Source: Stutzerimonas xanthomarina
GTDB taxonomy: Bacteria > Pseudomonadota > Gammaproteobacteria > Pseudomonadales > Pseudomonadaceae
DNA: 64,000 nt
Direction: 5' to 3'
Assembly: GCF_003935375.1 (NCBI RefSeq)
Contig: NZ_RHQM01000009.1
Span: forward strand, 62,001-126,000
Made by a program: the position numbers and the translations under genes. The notes under the pieces were generated by a model, which was not told the DNA's origin, did not search any database, and saw only the letters and a list, made by a program, of their open reading frames with translations. This document shows positions 53,426 through 64,000 of the stretch, piece by piece. Numbering within the stretch: position 1 is the first letter of the stretch; each line of letters starts with the position of its first letter.

Positions 53426-54184
53426 TTACGCGGGGTTTGGGCAATCAATGAATTGGTGCTCGATTCCGAAGCGGTTGGCAAGGTACTCACCCAGCGCATG
53501 CACCCCATAACGCTCTGTCGCGTGATGACCGGCAGCGAAGAAGCTCAGGCCGTTCTCACGCGCGATATGTGCCGTGGGCTCGGAGATTTCACCGGTGATA
53601 TAGGCGTCCACTCCGGCCGCCACAGCCTGATCGATATAGCCCTGCGCACCACCAGTACACCAGGCGACGCGCCGAATCGGGCCGTTGCCGGCAACCATCA
53701 GCGGCTCCCGCCCGAGAACCTCATGGATTCGATGCATGAATTCAGCAGGCGTCAGCGGCTTCTCGAGCGAACCAACCAGCCCCACCGAACGCGGGTTGCC
53801 CGGCTCCAGCGGACCTTCGATGTCAAGACCGAGCAGTGCGCCCAACCGGGCGTTGTTGCCGACCTCGGGGTGCACATCGAGCGGCAGGTGGTAGGCCAGC
53901 AGGCTGATGTCATTGTTCAGCAAGGTCTTCAGGCGGCGCTGCTTCATGCCGACGACGCGGGCATCTTCGTTCTTCCAGAAATACCCATGGTGGACCAGAA
54001 CCACATCGGCGCACGCCTCGACTGCCGCATCCAGTAATGCCTGGCTGGCTGTTACACCACTGACGATCCGCGCCACCTGAGGACGCCCTTCGACCTGCAG
54101 ACCATTGGGGCAGTAATCGGCAATCCTGGCCGCATCCAGATATCGGTCCGCTTCCTGAACCAGGGCAGTGAGCGCAACAGTCAT
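53426..54184 (-). CDS. Nif3-like dinuclear metal-centre protein
   Basis: A 252-residue cytosolic protein, YbgI/DUF34 type. Metal-binding signatures ADVVLVHHGYFWKNED and AYHLPLDVHPEVGNNARLG supply the His/Asp ligands, and FFAAGHHATERYGVHALGEYL holds the later His. Members bind two metals and may act as GTP cyclohydrolase-like or amidohydrolase enzymes; function is not settled. ATG 54184 has AAGAGG upstream. Gene neighbours cysD and algW are conserved in pseudomonads. Confidence 0.9.
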   Translation of the reverse strand: MTVALTALVQEADRYLDAARIADYCPNGLQVEGRPQVARIVSGVTASQALLDAAVEACADVVLVHHGYFWKNEDARVVGMKQRRLKTLLNNDISLLAYHLPLDVHPEVGNNARLGALLGLDIEGPLEPGNPRSVGLVGSLEKPLTPAEFMHRIHEVLGREPLMVAGNGPIRRVAWCTGGAQGYIDQAVAAGVDAYITGEISEPTAHIARENGLSFFAAGHHATERYGVHALGEYLANRFGIEHQFIDCPNPA

Positions 54185-54283
54185 GGCAACCTCTTGATAG
54201 ATGAGACATGGCTCGATCGATTTCTCATCGAGCCGTCGCGGCAAATCATGCACACATGAAGCTGCATTTCAGTTGGAGCTTCG

Positions 54284-54289
54284 TATAAT
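54284..54289 (+). promoter_or_regulatory. -10 element for algW
   Basis: TATAAT lies 57 bases before the algW ATG at 54347. The -35 region is weak. Confidence 0.4.
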
Positions 54290-54346
54290 GCCGCCACCTT
54301 AAGGGGCGCTCCCCGCGCCCGCAACTTCTGTCCGGACCCCTGCGCG

Positions 54347-55501
<1,155 letters not shown>

Positions 55502-55604
55502 CAAGGGCTGTCCGCCCAACGGTATTAGGAACCGCCGCAACAGGCGCCATCTCCGCGGCGCGCGAGGCAATGGCAGGCCGTATACCTGCTCAATAATCTC
55601 AGCC

Positions 55605-56651
55605 TCAGCCAAGCGCCGCCAGCAGCGCCTGATTCTGCTCCGGCGTACCGATGGTGATACGCAAGAACTGCTCGATACGTGGCTGCTTGAAGTGCCGCAC
55701 GATCACGCCCTGCTCGCGCAGGCTCGCGGCTATCGCGGCCGCATCGCGCTGCGGATGACGTGCGAAAATGAAGTTCGCCGCCGATGGCAGAACCTCGAAC
55801 CCCAGCCCCTGCATAGCCGTGACTACCGCCTCGCGACTGTCGATGACCTGCTGACAGGTCTGCTGGAAATGGGCGCGATCCTCGAACGCCGCCGCTGCGC
55901 CGGCGATGGCGATACGGTCCAGCGGGTAGGAATTGAAGCTGTTCTTGATCCGCTCCAGCGCCTCGATCAGATCCGGATGGCCGACCGCCAGCCCCACACG
56001 AAGACCGGCCAGCGAACGCGACTTGGACAGCGTCTGCGTCACCAGCAGATTCGGATAACGGTCCACCAATGCGATGGCAGACTCACCGCCGAAATCCACA
56101 TAGGCCTCATCGACCAGCACCACGGATTCAGTGTTCGTCTGCAATAGCTGCTCGATCGCCTGAAGTGGAAGCAGGCAGCCAGTCGGCGCATTCGGGTTAG
56201 GGAAGATGATGCCGCCGTTCGGACGGTTGTAATCGGCCACGTCGATCTGGAACTGCTCATCGAGCGCAACGGTTTGGTGGGCGATGCCATACAGTCCGCA
56301 ATAGACCGGGTAGAAGCTGTAGCTGATATCCGGGAACAGCAGCGGGCGGCCATGCTGAAACAGGCCGTGGAAGGCGTGGGCAAGCACTTCGTCCGAGCCG
56401 TTACCGACGAATACTTGCGTCGGCTGCACGCCGTAGTAGCTGGCCACGGCTTGCTTCAGACGCTCGCCGTTTGGGTCTGGATAAAGCCGCAGATTGTCGT
56501 TGAGTTCAGCCTGCATCGCGGCGATCGCGCGCGGCGACGGGCCATAGGGGTTTTCGTTGGTGTTGAGCTTGACCAGCTTGCTCAGCTTGGGCTGCTCACC
56601 GGGCACATAGGGCACCAGGTCCTTGACGAAAGGGCTCCAGAATTTGCTCAT
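55605..56651 (-). CDS. hisC: histidinol-phosphate aminotransferase
   Basis: PLP enzyme that makes histidinol phosphate from imidazole acetol phosphate. 348 residues; PLP Lys210 in [23 protein letters not shown], and [12 protein letters not shown] around the cofactor. Start at 56651 with GGAGAG upstream; the longer frame adds 17 unlikely residues. Downstream of hisD by 108 bases, closing a his block that lacks hisB, hisH, hisA and hisF here. Confidence 0.95.
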   Translation of the reverse strand: MSKFWSPFVKDLVPYVPGEQPKLSKLVKLNTNENPYGPSPRAIAAMQAELNDNLRLYPDPNGERLKQAVASYYGVQPTQVFVGNGSDEVLAHAFHGLFQHGRPLLFPDISYSFYPVYCGLYGIAHQTVALDEQFQIDVADYNRPNGGIIFPNPNAPTGCLLPLQAIEQLLQTNTESVVLVDEAYVDFGGESAIALVDRYPNLLVTQTLSKSRSLAGLRVGLAVGHPDLIEALERIKNSFNSYPLDRIAIAGAAAAFEDRAHFQQTCQQVIDSREAVVTAMQGLGFEVLPSAANFIFARHPQRDAAAIAASLREQGVIVRHFKQPRIEQFLRITIGTPEQNQALLAALG

Positions 56652-56759
56652 CTGCCCTTCTCTCCTCGAAAGTGATTGGTTGGTCGTGAGGCGATAGCTC
56701 AAGACGCCTTGGCGAGTGGCGATGCCGGACGGGCAGCAGACCGCCCGCCCAGCCCTACT

Positions 56760-58070
56760 TCAGCCCTTGATGCGGTACTCGGCGCTGCGGGCATGCGCTG
56801 TCAGCGATTCGCCGCGCGCTAGCACCGACGCCACTCTGCCCAATGTCGAGGCACCCTCGGCCGAACAATTGATGATCGACGAGCGCTTCTGGAAGTCATA
56901 CACACCCAGCGGCGAGGAGAAGCGCGCAGTGCCCGAGGTTGGCAGCACATGGTTCGGGCCAGCGCAGTAATCGCCCAGCGCCTCGGCGGTGTAGCGTCCC
57001 ATGAAGATCGCACCTGCATGCCGAATCTGCGGCAGCCATTGTTCCGGCTCGGCGACCGAAAGCTCCAGGTGCTCCGGCGCGATACGGTTGGCTACCTCGA
57101 TGGCCTGCTGCATGTCGGCCACCTGGATCAGCGCACCGCGGCCTTCGATGGAGGTACGAGCGATATCGGCACGCTCCAGCGTAGGCAACAGGCGGGCGAT
57201 GCTTTCGGCGACGCGATCGAGGAAGGCGGCATCCGGGCTGACCAGAATCGACTGGGCATCCTCGTCATGTTCGGCCTGGGAGAACAGGTCCATGGCGATC
57301 CAGTCCGGGTCGGTCTGGCCGTCGCAGACCACCAGGATTTCCGACGGCCCGGCAATCATGTCGATACCAACCTTGCCGAATACGTGGCGCTTGGCCGTGG
57401 CGACGTAGATATTTCCGGGCCCTACGATCTTGTCCACCGGCGGTACGCTCTCGGTGCCGTAGGCCAATGCCGCGACCGCCTGCGCTCCGCCAATCGTAAA
57501 GACGCGGTCGACCCCGGCGATGCAGGCGGCAGCCAACACCAACTCGTTGACCTCGCCGCGCGGCGTCGGCACCACCATGACCACCTCCGGCACACCGGCG
57601 ACCTTGGCCGGGATGGCGTTCATCAGCACGGAGGATGGATAGGAGGCCTTGCCGCCTGGCACGTAGAGACCGGCGCGGTCCAGCGGAGTGACTTTCTGCC
57701 CCAGCACCGTGCCGTCGGCTTCGGTATAGGTCCAGGAGTCCTGTTTCTGCCGCTCGTGATAGCTGCGCACCCGCTCAGCAGCGATTTCCAGCGCCTCGCG
57801 CTGCTCAGGGGTGATGCGCTCAAGGGCCCGCTCCAGACGTGCGCGCGGCAGGATCAGATCAGCCATGGAGGCGACCTGTAGTCCATCGAAGCGCTGGGTT
57901 AGCTCGACCAGCGCAGCATCGCCGCGCTCGCGCACAGCCTTGATGATCTCCAGCACCCGCACGTTTACGCCATCGTCGGAAACGCTTTCCCAGCTCAACA
58001 GATGATCCAGATGACGTGCGAAATCGGCATCGGCAGCGTTGAGTCGGCGAATGGCGGAGGGAGCGGTCAT
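56760..58070 (-). CDS. hisD: histidinol dehydrogenase
   Basis: Last two steps of histidine synthesis, NAD and Zn dependent. 436 residues; [34 protein letters not shown] and [14 protein letters not shown] hold the active-site Glu/His, and [11 protein letters not shown] is near the end. ATG 58070 ([10 protein letters not shown]) chosen over 58082 because GAGG is six bases before it. Confidence 0.95.
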   Translation of the reverse strand: MTAPSAIRRLNAADADFARHLDHLLSWESVSDDGVNVRVLEIIKAVRERGDAALVELTQRFDGLQVASMADLILPRARLERALERITPEQREALEIAAERVRSYHERQKQDSWTYTEADGTVLGQKVTPLDRAGLYVPGGKASYPSSVLMNAIPAKVAGVPEVVMVVPTPRGEVNELVLAAACIAGVDRVFTIGGAQAVAALAYGTESVPPVDKIVGPGNIYVATAKRHVFGKVGIDMIAGPSEILVVCDGQTDPDWIAMDLFSQAEHDEDAQSILVSPDAAFLDRVAESIARLLPTLERADIARTSIEGRGALIQVADMQQAIEVANRIAPEHLELSVAEPEQWLPQIRHAGAIFMGRYTAEALGDYCAGPNHVLPTSGTARFSSPLGVYDFQKRSSIINCSAEGASTLGRVASVLARGESLTAHARSAEYRIKG

Positions 58071-58239
58071 AGCGGGCCTCATGGTTGGCTAGGCATCGGA
58101 AGCGGCCGGCTTCATTGCAATGGCACGAAGCGCAGGCCGGGCTCTCAGGCGCCGCTAGAATATCAAGCCCACCGTGCGGGCACCTGAGAATTTCAGCTAT
58201 GGCACGGATAGGCAGGCGCGGTGGCGACCGCGAAACGCA

Positions 58240-58872
58240 TCAATGCTGATGCTGCTGAACCGCCGTATGCAGGGTATCGATCAGCGCTTGGATGCGCGCG
58301 TGCTGCATCTTCATCGAAGCCTTGTTCACCACCAGCCGCGAACTGATGTGTGCGATCAGTTCCTGGGGTTCCAGGCCATTGGCACGCAGGGTGTTGCCGG
58401 TGTCGACGACGTCGATGATCTTATCCGCCAGCCCCACCAGCGGCGCCAGCTCCATCGAGCCGTACAGCTTGATGATGTCGACCTGGCGGCCCTGCTCGGC
58501 GTAGTAGCGCTTGGCGACATTGACGAACTTGGTCGCAACGCGCAGACGGCCCTTGGGCTCCGGCGCACCGACCTTGCCGGCGGTCATCAACTTGCAGTTG
58601 GCGATGCGCAGATCGAGTGGCTCGTACAGCCCCTGGCCGCCGTATTCCATCAGCACATCCTTGCCGGCGACGCCGAGATCGGCCGCACCATGCTCGACGT
58701 AGGTGGGCACGTCGGTAGCGCGGACGATCAGCAGACGCACATCATCCTGAGTGGTCGGGATGATCAGCTTGCGGCTCTTGTCCGGGTTCTCGGTGGGCAC
58801 GATGCCGGCTGCGGCGAGCAGCGGCAGGGTATCGTCGAGGATGCGGCCTTTGGACAGGGCGATGGTAAGCAT
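58240..58872 (-). CDS. hisG: ATP phosphoribosyltransferase, short form
   Basis: First step of histidine synthesis. 210 residues; starts [19 protein letters not shown], with the PRPP site [14 protein letters not shown]. It lacks the C-terminal allosteric domain, so it is the short HisG that must pair with HisZ, which is not in this window. It follows murA by 75 bases. Confidence 0.96.
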   Translation of the reverse strand: MLTIALSKGRILDDTLPLLAAAGIVPTENPDKSRKLIIPTTQDDVRLLIVRATDVPTYVEHGAADLGVAGKDVLMEYGGQGLYEPLDLRIANCKLMTAGKVGAPEPKGRLRVATKFVNVAKRYYAEQGRQVDIIKLYGSMELAPLVGLADKIIDVVDTGNTLRANGLEPQELIAHISSRLVVNKASMKMQHARIQALIDTLHTAVQQHQH

Positions 58873-58947
58873 GGAGCACATTTCCTTTGGAACCTCGGGT
58901 GGGCCCCCGCTAGTCAAGGGCCCGCTAGCCATCCGTCTCGCGAAAAC

Positions 58948-60556
<1,609 letters not shown>

Positions 60557-60655
60557 GTTCAACCTCGATCGGCGCAGGACGCGCACGGGCCGATCATCAT
60601 ACAAAAAAGCCCGAAGGCTGCGAACCCCGAACCTCGCCGAACCAACGGAGATGTC

Positions 60656-61147
60656 TCAATCGAGCGTCTCGGCGCCCTGGTCACGGCTTCGCGAATGGCG
60701 TGACCGACCGCTATCGCTTTGCACGGCGGGAAAGCGTGAGGAGGCGAAGCGCACCACCAGAATCGCCAACGCCAGAAGCAGGATCGCACCGGATACGTAG
60801 ACCACGCCCATGTCAGGACGATGGTGGTGGGAAACATCGGAGATCAACAGGCGGGTCAGCGCGGTAATCGCCACGTAGATCAGGAATCGCACCGGCATGT
60901 GGTTGGTCTTGAAATAGATCCCGACCATCGCACCCAGCTCCAGGTAGATGAACAGCAGCAGGATGTCATCGACCGTGATATGGCCCTTCTCGACCATGCC
61001 GAGAAAGGCCATGACCGCCGCCCAGGCCGTCACCGCGCCGATCGCAAACAGCGCCAGGTAGTGGAACGTCTCGACCAGCAGATTGCCCAGCGATTCGGCC
61101 AGCTCATGCACGCTATCGCGCAGCTCTTCCGCCCAGCGCAGTTTCAT
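60656..61147 (-). CDS. PsiE family membrane protein
   Basis: A 163-residue protein with four membrane helices after an N-terminal amphipathic part (RWAEELRDSVHELAESLGNLLVETFHYLALFAIG). VDDILLLFIYLELGAMVGIYFKTNHMPVRFLIYVAITALTR is the PsiE signature. E. coli PsiE is a phosphate-starvation-induced protein of unknown function. It is inserted between mlaB and ibaG on the same strand. ATG 61147 has AAGGA upstream. Confidence 0.85.
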   Translation of the reverse strand: MKLRWAEELRDSVHELAESLGNLLVETFHYLALFAIGAVTAWAAVMAFLGMVEKGHITVDDILLLFIYLELGAMVGIYFKTNHMPVRFLIYVAITALTRLLISDVSHHHRPDMGVVYVSGAILLLALAILVVRFASSRFPAVQSDSGRSRHSRSRDQGAETLD

Positions 61148-61160
61148 ACGGATATTCCTT

Positions 61161-61475
61161 TCAGACCCGGGATGCTTCCAGCGGCAGGATATCCAGCAAG
61201 CCGGACACCTTGGCAATCTTTTCCATATCGTCAGGCAACGCAGTGACGCGCAGTTCGACGCCGGCGGCCTTGGCATCGCGAATGAACGCCAGCAGGAGAG
61301 AAAGCCCGACACTGCTGGACCGCTCGACCGCCGAGCAATCCAGCATAAGTGCCGAGCGGCTGTCCGCGATCAGCGCTCGCCCGGCCTCGCGCAGCGCGGG
61401 TCCGCTGCTGTAGTCGAGCACGCCGATCAGGCGCAGTTCGCCTTCGGCACCACGCTCGATACGCGCCTCACTCAT
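61161..61475 (-). CDS. mlaB: STAS-domain protein MlaB
   Basis: A 104-residue STAS domain (SGPALREAGRALIADSRSALMLDCSAVERSSSVGLSLLLAFI). In the Mla system it binds the ATPase MlaF and stabilises it. Conserved Ser in the VERSSSVGL loop fits the family. Start 61475 overlaps the mlaC stop by eight bases. Confidence 0.92.
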   Translation of the reverse strand: MSEARIERGAEGELRLIGVLDYSSGPALREAGRALIADSRSALMLDCSAVERSSSVGLSLLLAFIRDAKAAGVELRVTALPDDMEKIAKVSGLLDILPLEASRV

Positions 61476-62115
61476 CGCCAGCAGCCTGCTGCCCGGCTTC
61501 GGTGTCCTTCGCGCGCGCCACCACCTCGGCCCAACCATCGATGGTCTTGTCCAGATCGCCGCCGTTACGCTGCATGGAATCGGCGAACTGATCGCGGAAC
61601 AGCTTGCCAATGTTAATGCCATTGATGATCACATTGCGCACCCGCCACTCGCCGGCGTTGACCATGGTGTAGGACACCGGATAGATCTCGCCCTGGCGCC
61701 CTACCACCTCCATGCCGACGCTGGTGCGCTTGTCATCCGACTTGCCGCTCGACGGCAGCACGCGGATCTGCTGGTTGTTGTATTCCAGCAGGGCGTTGCC
61801 ATAGAACTGCATCAGGCTGCGCTTGAAATTCTCCTGGAAGCGCGTCATCTGCTCAGGCGAGGCGTTGCGCGAATATTTGACGGTCATGATGCTGCGCGAG
61901 ATCCCTTCAGCATCGACGACCGGGCCGAGAATCTCGTTCAGCGAGTCATAGAAAGCCGCCGGATCGTTGCGGTACTGCTCCTTGTTGGCCTTCAGATCGG
62001 CCAGCAACTCATCGGTGGTCTGCTGAATGACCTGGTGGGCTGTCAGTGCAGCGTGGGAGAACATGGGCAGAACGGCCAACAGAATCAGCAGGCCGCGGCG
62101 CAAGGCAGTCATCAT
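61468..62115 (-). CDS. mlaC: periplasmic lipid-binding protein MlaC
   Basis: Shuttles phospholipids between the outer membrane MlaA and the inner membrane MlaFEDB complex. About 215 residues; signal peptide RRGLLILLAVLPMFSHA, then QTTDELLADLKANKEQYRNDP and RNASPEQMTRFQENFKRSLMQFYG. ATG 62115 has AAGGAG six bases upstream. Confidence 0.95.
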   Translation of the reverse strand: MMTALRRGLLILLAVLPMFSHAALTAHQVIQQTTDELLADLKANKEQYRNDPAAFYDSLNEILGPVVDAEGISRSIMTVKYSRNASPEQMTRFQENFKRSLMQFYGNALLEYNNQQIRVLPSSGKSDDKRTSVGMEVVGRQGEIYPVSYTMVNAGEWRVRNVIINGINIGKLFRDQFADSMQRNGGDLDKTIDGWAEVVARAKDTEAGQQAAGDE

Positions 62116-62126
62116 GTGCATCTCCT

Positions 62127-62585
62127 TCAATCTTTGTTAACCGAGTTGAGCAGGAATTTGCCGATCAGATCCTCGAGCACCAGCGAGGACTGGGTGTCCT
62201 GAATGGTGTCGCCATCCGCGAGCAACTCCTCCTCACCGCCGACGCTGATGCCGATGTACTTCTCACCCAGCAGCCCTGCGGTAAGGATCGAAGCCGTCGA
62301 GTCGGCCGGCAGGATGTCGACATCCTGCTGGATTTCCAACGTGACTCGTCCGGTGTAGCTGTCACGATCCAGGTCGATCGCGGTGACCTTGCCGATGGTC
62401 ACGCCAGCCATGGTCACCTTGGATCGGACAGTCAATCCGGCAATATTGTCGAAATAGGCATACAGCTTGTAAGTGTCGGCATCAGTGACGCTCAGCCCGC
62501 TGACACGCAGTGACAGCAGCAGCAAGGCCAGCAGCCCGGCAAGCAGGAACAGCCCGACACCCATTTCCAGTGTGCGGATACGCAT
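62127..62585 (-). CDS. mlaD: membrane-anchored MCE protein MlaD
   Basis: Hexameric MCE ring of the Mla transporter. 152 residues; N-terminal helix MGVGLFLLAGLLALLLLSL and one MCE domain (VRSKVTMAGVTIGKVTAIDLD through GLLGEKYIGISVGGEEELLADG). ATG 62585 shares a base with the mlaE stop. Confidence 0.96.
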   Translation of the reverse strand: MRIRTLEMGVGLFLLAGLLALLLLSLRVSGLSVTDADTYKLYAYFDNIAGLTVRSKVTMAGVTIGKVTAIDLDRDSYTGRVTLEIQQDVDILPADSTASILTAGLLGEKYIGISVGGEEELLADGDTIQDTQSSLVLEDLIGKFLLNSVNKD

Positions 62586-63382
62586 CAGAAATCTCCAAAC
62601 ATCAACGCGGTCAAAATGAAATCGAGGCCGAGCACCGCCAGCGAGGCGTAAACCACAGTCCGGGTGGTGGCACGGCTGATACCTTCGGAGGTCGGGTCGC
62701 AATCGTAGCCCTGGAACACGGCGATCCAGGTCACTACCAGCGCAAAGACGACGCTCTTGATAACGCCGTTGAGCACATCGGAACTGAAGTCGACACTGTT
62801 CTGCATGTTGGCCCAAAACGAGCCTTCGTAGACACCGAGCCACTCCACCGCCACCATCGCTCCGCCCCAGATACCGACCACGTTGAAGATCAGCGTCAGC
62901 AGCGGCAGCGAGATGAAACCGGCCCAGAGGCGCGGAGCGATGATGTACTTGAGCGGATCGACTCCGATCATTTCCAGGCTCGAGAGCTGCTCGGTCGACT
63001 TCATGTTGCCGATCTCAGCCGCCAGAGCCGAGCCGGCACGCCCGGCGAACAGCAGCGCAGTAACCACCGGACCGAGCTCGCGCAACAGGGTCAGTGCGAC
63101 CATCTGCCCAACCGCCTGCTCGGAGCCGTAGCTGCTGAGAATGTTGTAGCCCTGCAGCGCCAGCACCATGCCGATGAAGATGCCGGAGACAACTACAATG
63201 GCCAGTGACAGCACACCAACCGAATAGAGCTGCTTGACCAGCAGCGAAAAACCGTTACGCAGCCCGCTTCGCCCGAACAGCGCATGCACGAGAAATATCG
63301 TCGAGCGCCCCAGGGCTGCCAGCACATCCAGTCCGGCGCGACCGAGCAGGGCAATCCGATCCAACAACGAACGCTTACGCAT
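62585..63382 (-). CDS. mlaE: Mla transporter permease MlaE
   Basis: Permease of the Mla phospholipid transporter. 265 residues, with about five membrane helices; [73 protein letters not shown] is the family core. Its start overlaps the mlaF stop by eight bases. Confidence 0.96.
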   Translation of the reverse strand: MRKRSLLDRIALLGRAGLDVLAALGRSTIFLVHALFGRSGLRNGFSLLVKQLYSVGVLSLAIVVVSGIFIGMVLALQGYNILSSYGSEQAVGQMVALTLLRELGPVVTALLFAGRAGSALAAEIGNMKSTEQLSSLEMIGVDPLKYIIAPRLWAGFISLPLLTLIFNVVGIWGGAMVAVEWLGVYEGSFWANMQNSVDFSSDVLNGVIKSVVFALVVTWIAVFQGYDCDPTSEGISRATTRTVVYASLAVLGLDFILTALMFGDF

Positions 63383-64000
63383 CGGTGCCTCTCAGTAGAT
63401 CGTCGGCATAGGCCGGTGCAGGAAAATGGAATGGCACCGGCCCGTCGGCTGCGCCCGTCATGAATTGCCTGATGCGCGGATTGTTCGACTCCATCAGCTC
63501 CGCCGGCGTGCCCTGGCCAAGCACCTGGGCATCGCCAACCACGTAGATGTAGTCAGCAATGGACGCGGTTTCGGCCAGATCGTGCGAGACGACAATACTG
63601 GTGATACCCAGCGCGTCGTTGAGCAGACGAATCAGCCGCACGAGGACGCCCATCGCTATCGGATCCTGTCCGGCAAAGGGTTCGTCATACATCAGAATCT
63701 GCGGATCCAGAGCAATCGCCCGCGCCAGCGCGACACGCCGCTTCATACCACCGGACAGCTCGTCGGGCATCAGCTCGATGGCGCCACGTAGCCCTACCGC
63801 TTCGAGCTTCATCAGCACGATGTCGCGGATCATCTCGTCTGGGAGCTTGGTATGCACCCGCAGCGGAAACGCAACGTTCTCGAACACGTCGAGATCTGTG
63901 AACAGTGCCCCGCTCTGGAACAGCACACCCATCTGCTTGCGCATGTCGAACAGCTCGCTGCGCGAGAGGCTCGGCAGATTGTTGCCAGCCACCCAGACTT
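63375..64000 (-). CDS. mlaF: Mla transporter ATPase MlaF, N-terminus outside window
   Basis: ABC ATPase that powers lipid transport. The visible 208 residues, from the Q-loop region onward ([31 protein letters not shown]), include the signature [16 protein letters not shown], Walker [11 protein letters not shown] and the H-loop VVSHDL. The Walker A and true start lie beyond the right edge. Confidence 0.95.
   Translation of the reverse strand, partial: VWVAGNNLPSLSRSELFDMRKQMGVLFQSGALFTDLDVFENVAFPLRVHTKLPDEMIRDIVLMKLEAVGLRGAIELMPDELSGGMKRRVALARAIALDPQILMYDEPFAGQDPIAMGVLVRLIRLLNDALGITSIVVSHDLAETASIADYIYVVGDAQVLGQGTPAELMESNNPRIRQFMTGAADGPVPFHFPAPAYADDLLRGTDA

Overview
The window looks like a chromosomal segment of a Pseudomonas-type gammaproteobacterium with high G+C. 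Gene content and order match the Pseudomonas core: a 16-gene division and cell wall cluster, petABC, sspAB, pilBCD with coaE and yacG, cysD-cysNC, algW, a his/murA/mla block and rnpB beside rsmI. A stutzeri-group species is my guess from overall resemblance; the sequence alone does not prove it.

Region 1 (1 to about 13.5 kb) is mixed housekeeping and accessory genes: a YajG-type lipoprotein, a malate:quinone oxidoreductase, a SulP transporter, a short-chain dehydrogenase, a LOG-family nucleoside monophosphate hydrolase, several poorly characterised membrane or secreted proteins, an MgtC-like membrane protein, a sugar-dehydrogenase-like lipoprotein, OsmE, a lysine-rich protein, a tiny proline-rich protein and a ferritin-like protein. 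The two gaps flanking the LOG gene hold four copies of a 35-bp module built from DnaA boxes, all in one orientation. This is the most unusual thing in the window.

Region 2 (13.5 to 31.4 kb, minus strand) is the complete dcw cluster, mraZ-rsmH-ftsL-ftsI-murE-murF-mraY-murD-ftsW-murG-murC-ddlB-ftsQ-ftsA-ftsZ-lpxC, with many overlapping start and stop codons. It starts at a sigma70 promoter overlapped by four MraZ-type repeats and ends at a strong hairpin after lpxC. RNase P RNA lies just upstream.

Region 3 (32 to 45 kb) carries rsmI, then divergent lpoA-yraN-diaA-dolP, then sspAB, petABC and rplM-rpsI on the minus strand, an aldo-keto reductase, an orphan CbiM-like membrane protein, and yacG-coaE.

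Region 4 (44.4 to 50.4 kb) is the type IV pilus block: pilD-pilC-pilB on minus and a lower-G+C pilA on plus behind a sigma54-type promoter. Downstream is an island of REP hairpins around a REP-associated transposase gene.

Region 5 (50.4 to 64 kb) holds the sulfate activation genes cysD-cysNC, a Nif3-like protein, the periplasmic protease AlgW, and a minus-strand block mlaFEDCB, a PsiE-family gene, ibaG, murA, hisG, hisD and hisC. It joins outer membrane lipid transport, peptidoglycan precursor synthesis and histidine synthesis. The mlaF gene runs off the right edge and the YajG-like gene off the left edge. I found no tRNA, 5S/16S/23S rRNA, CRISPR array, prophage or plasmid genes.
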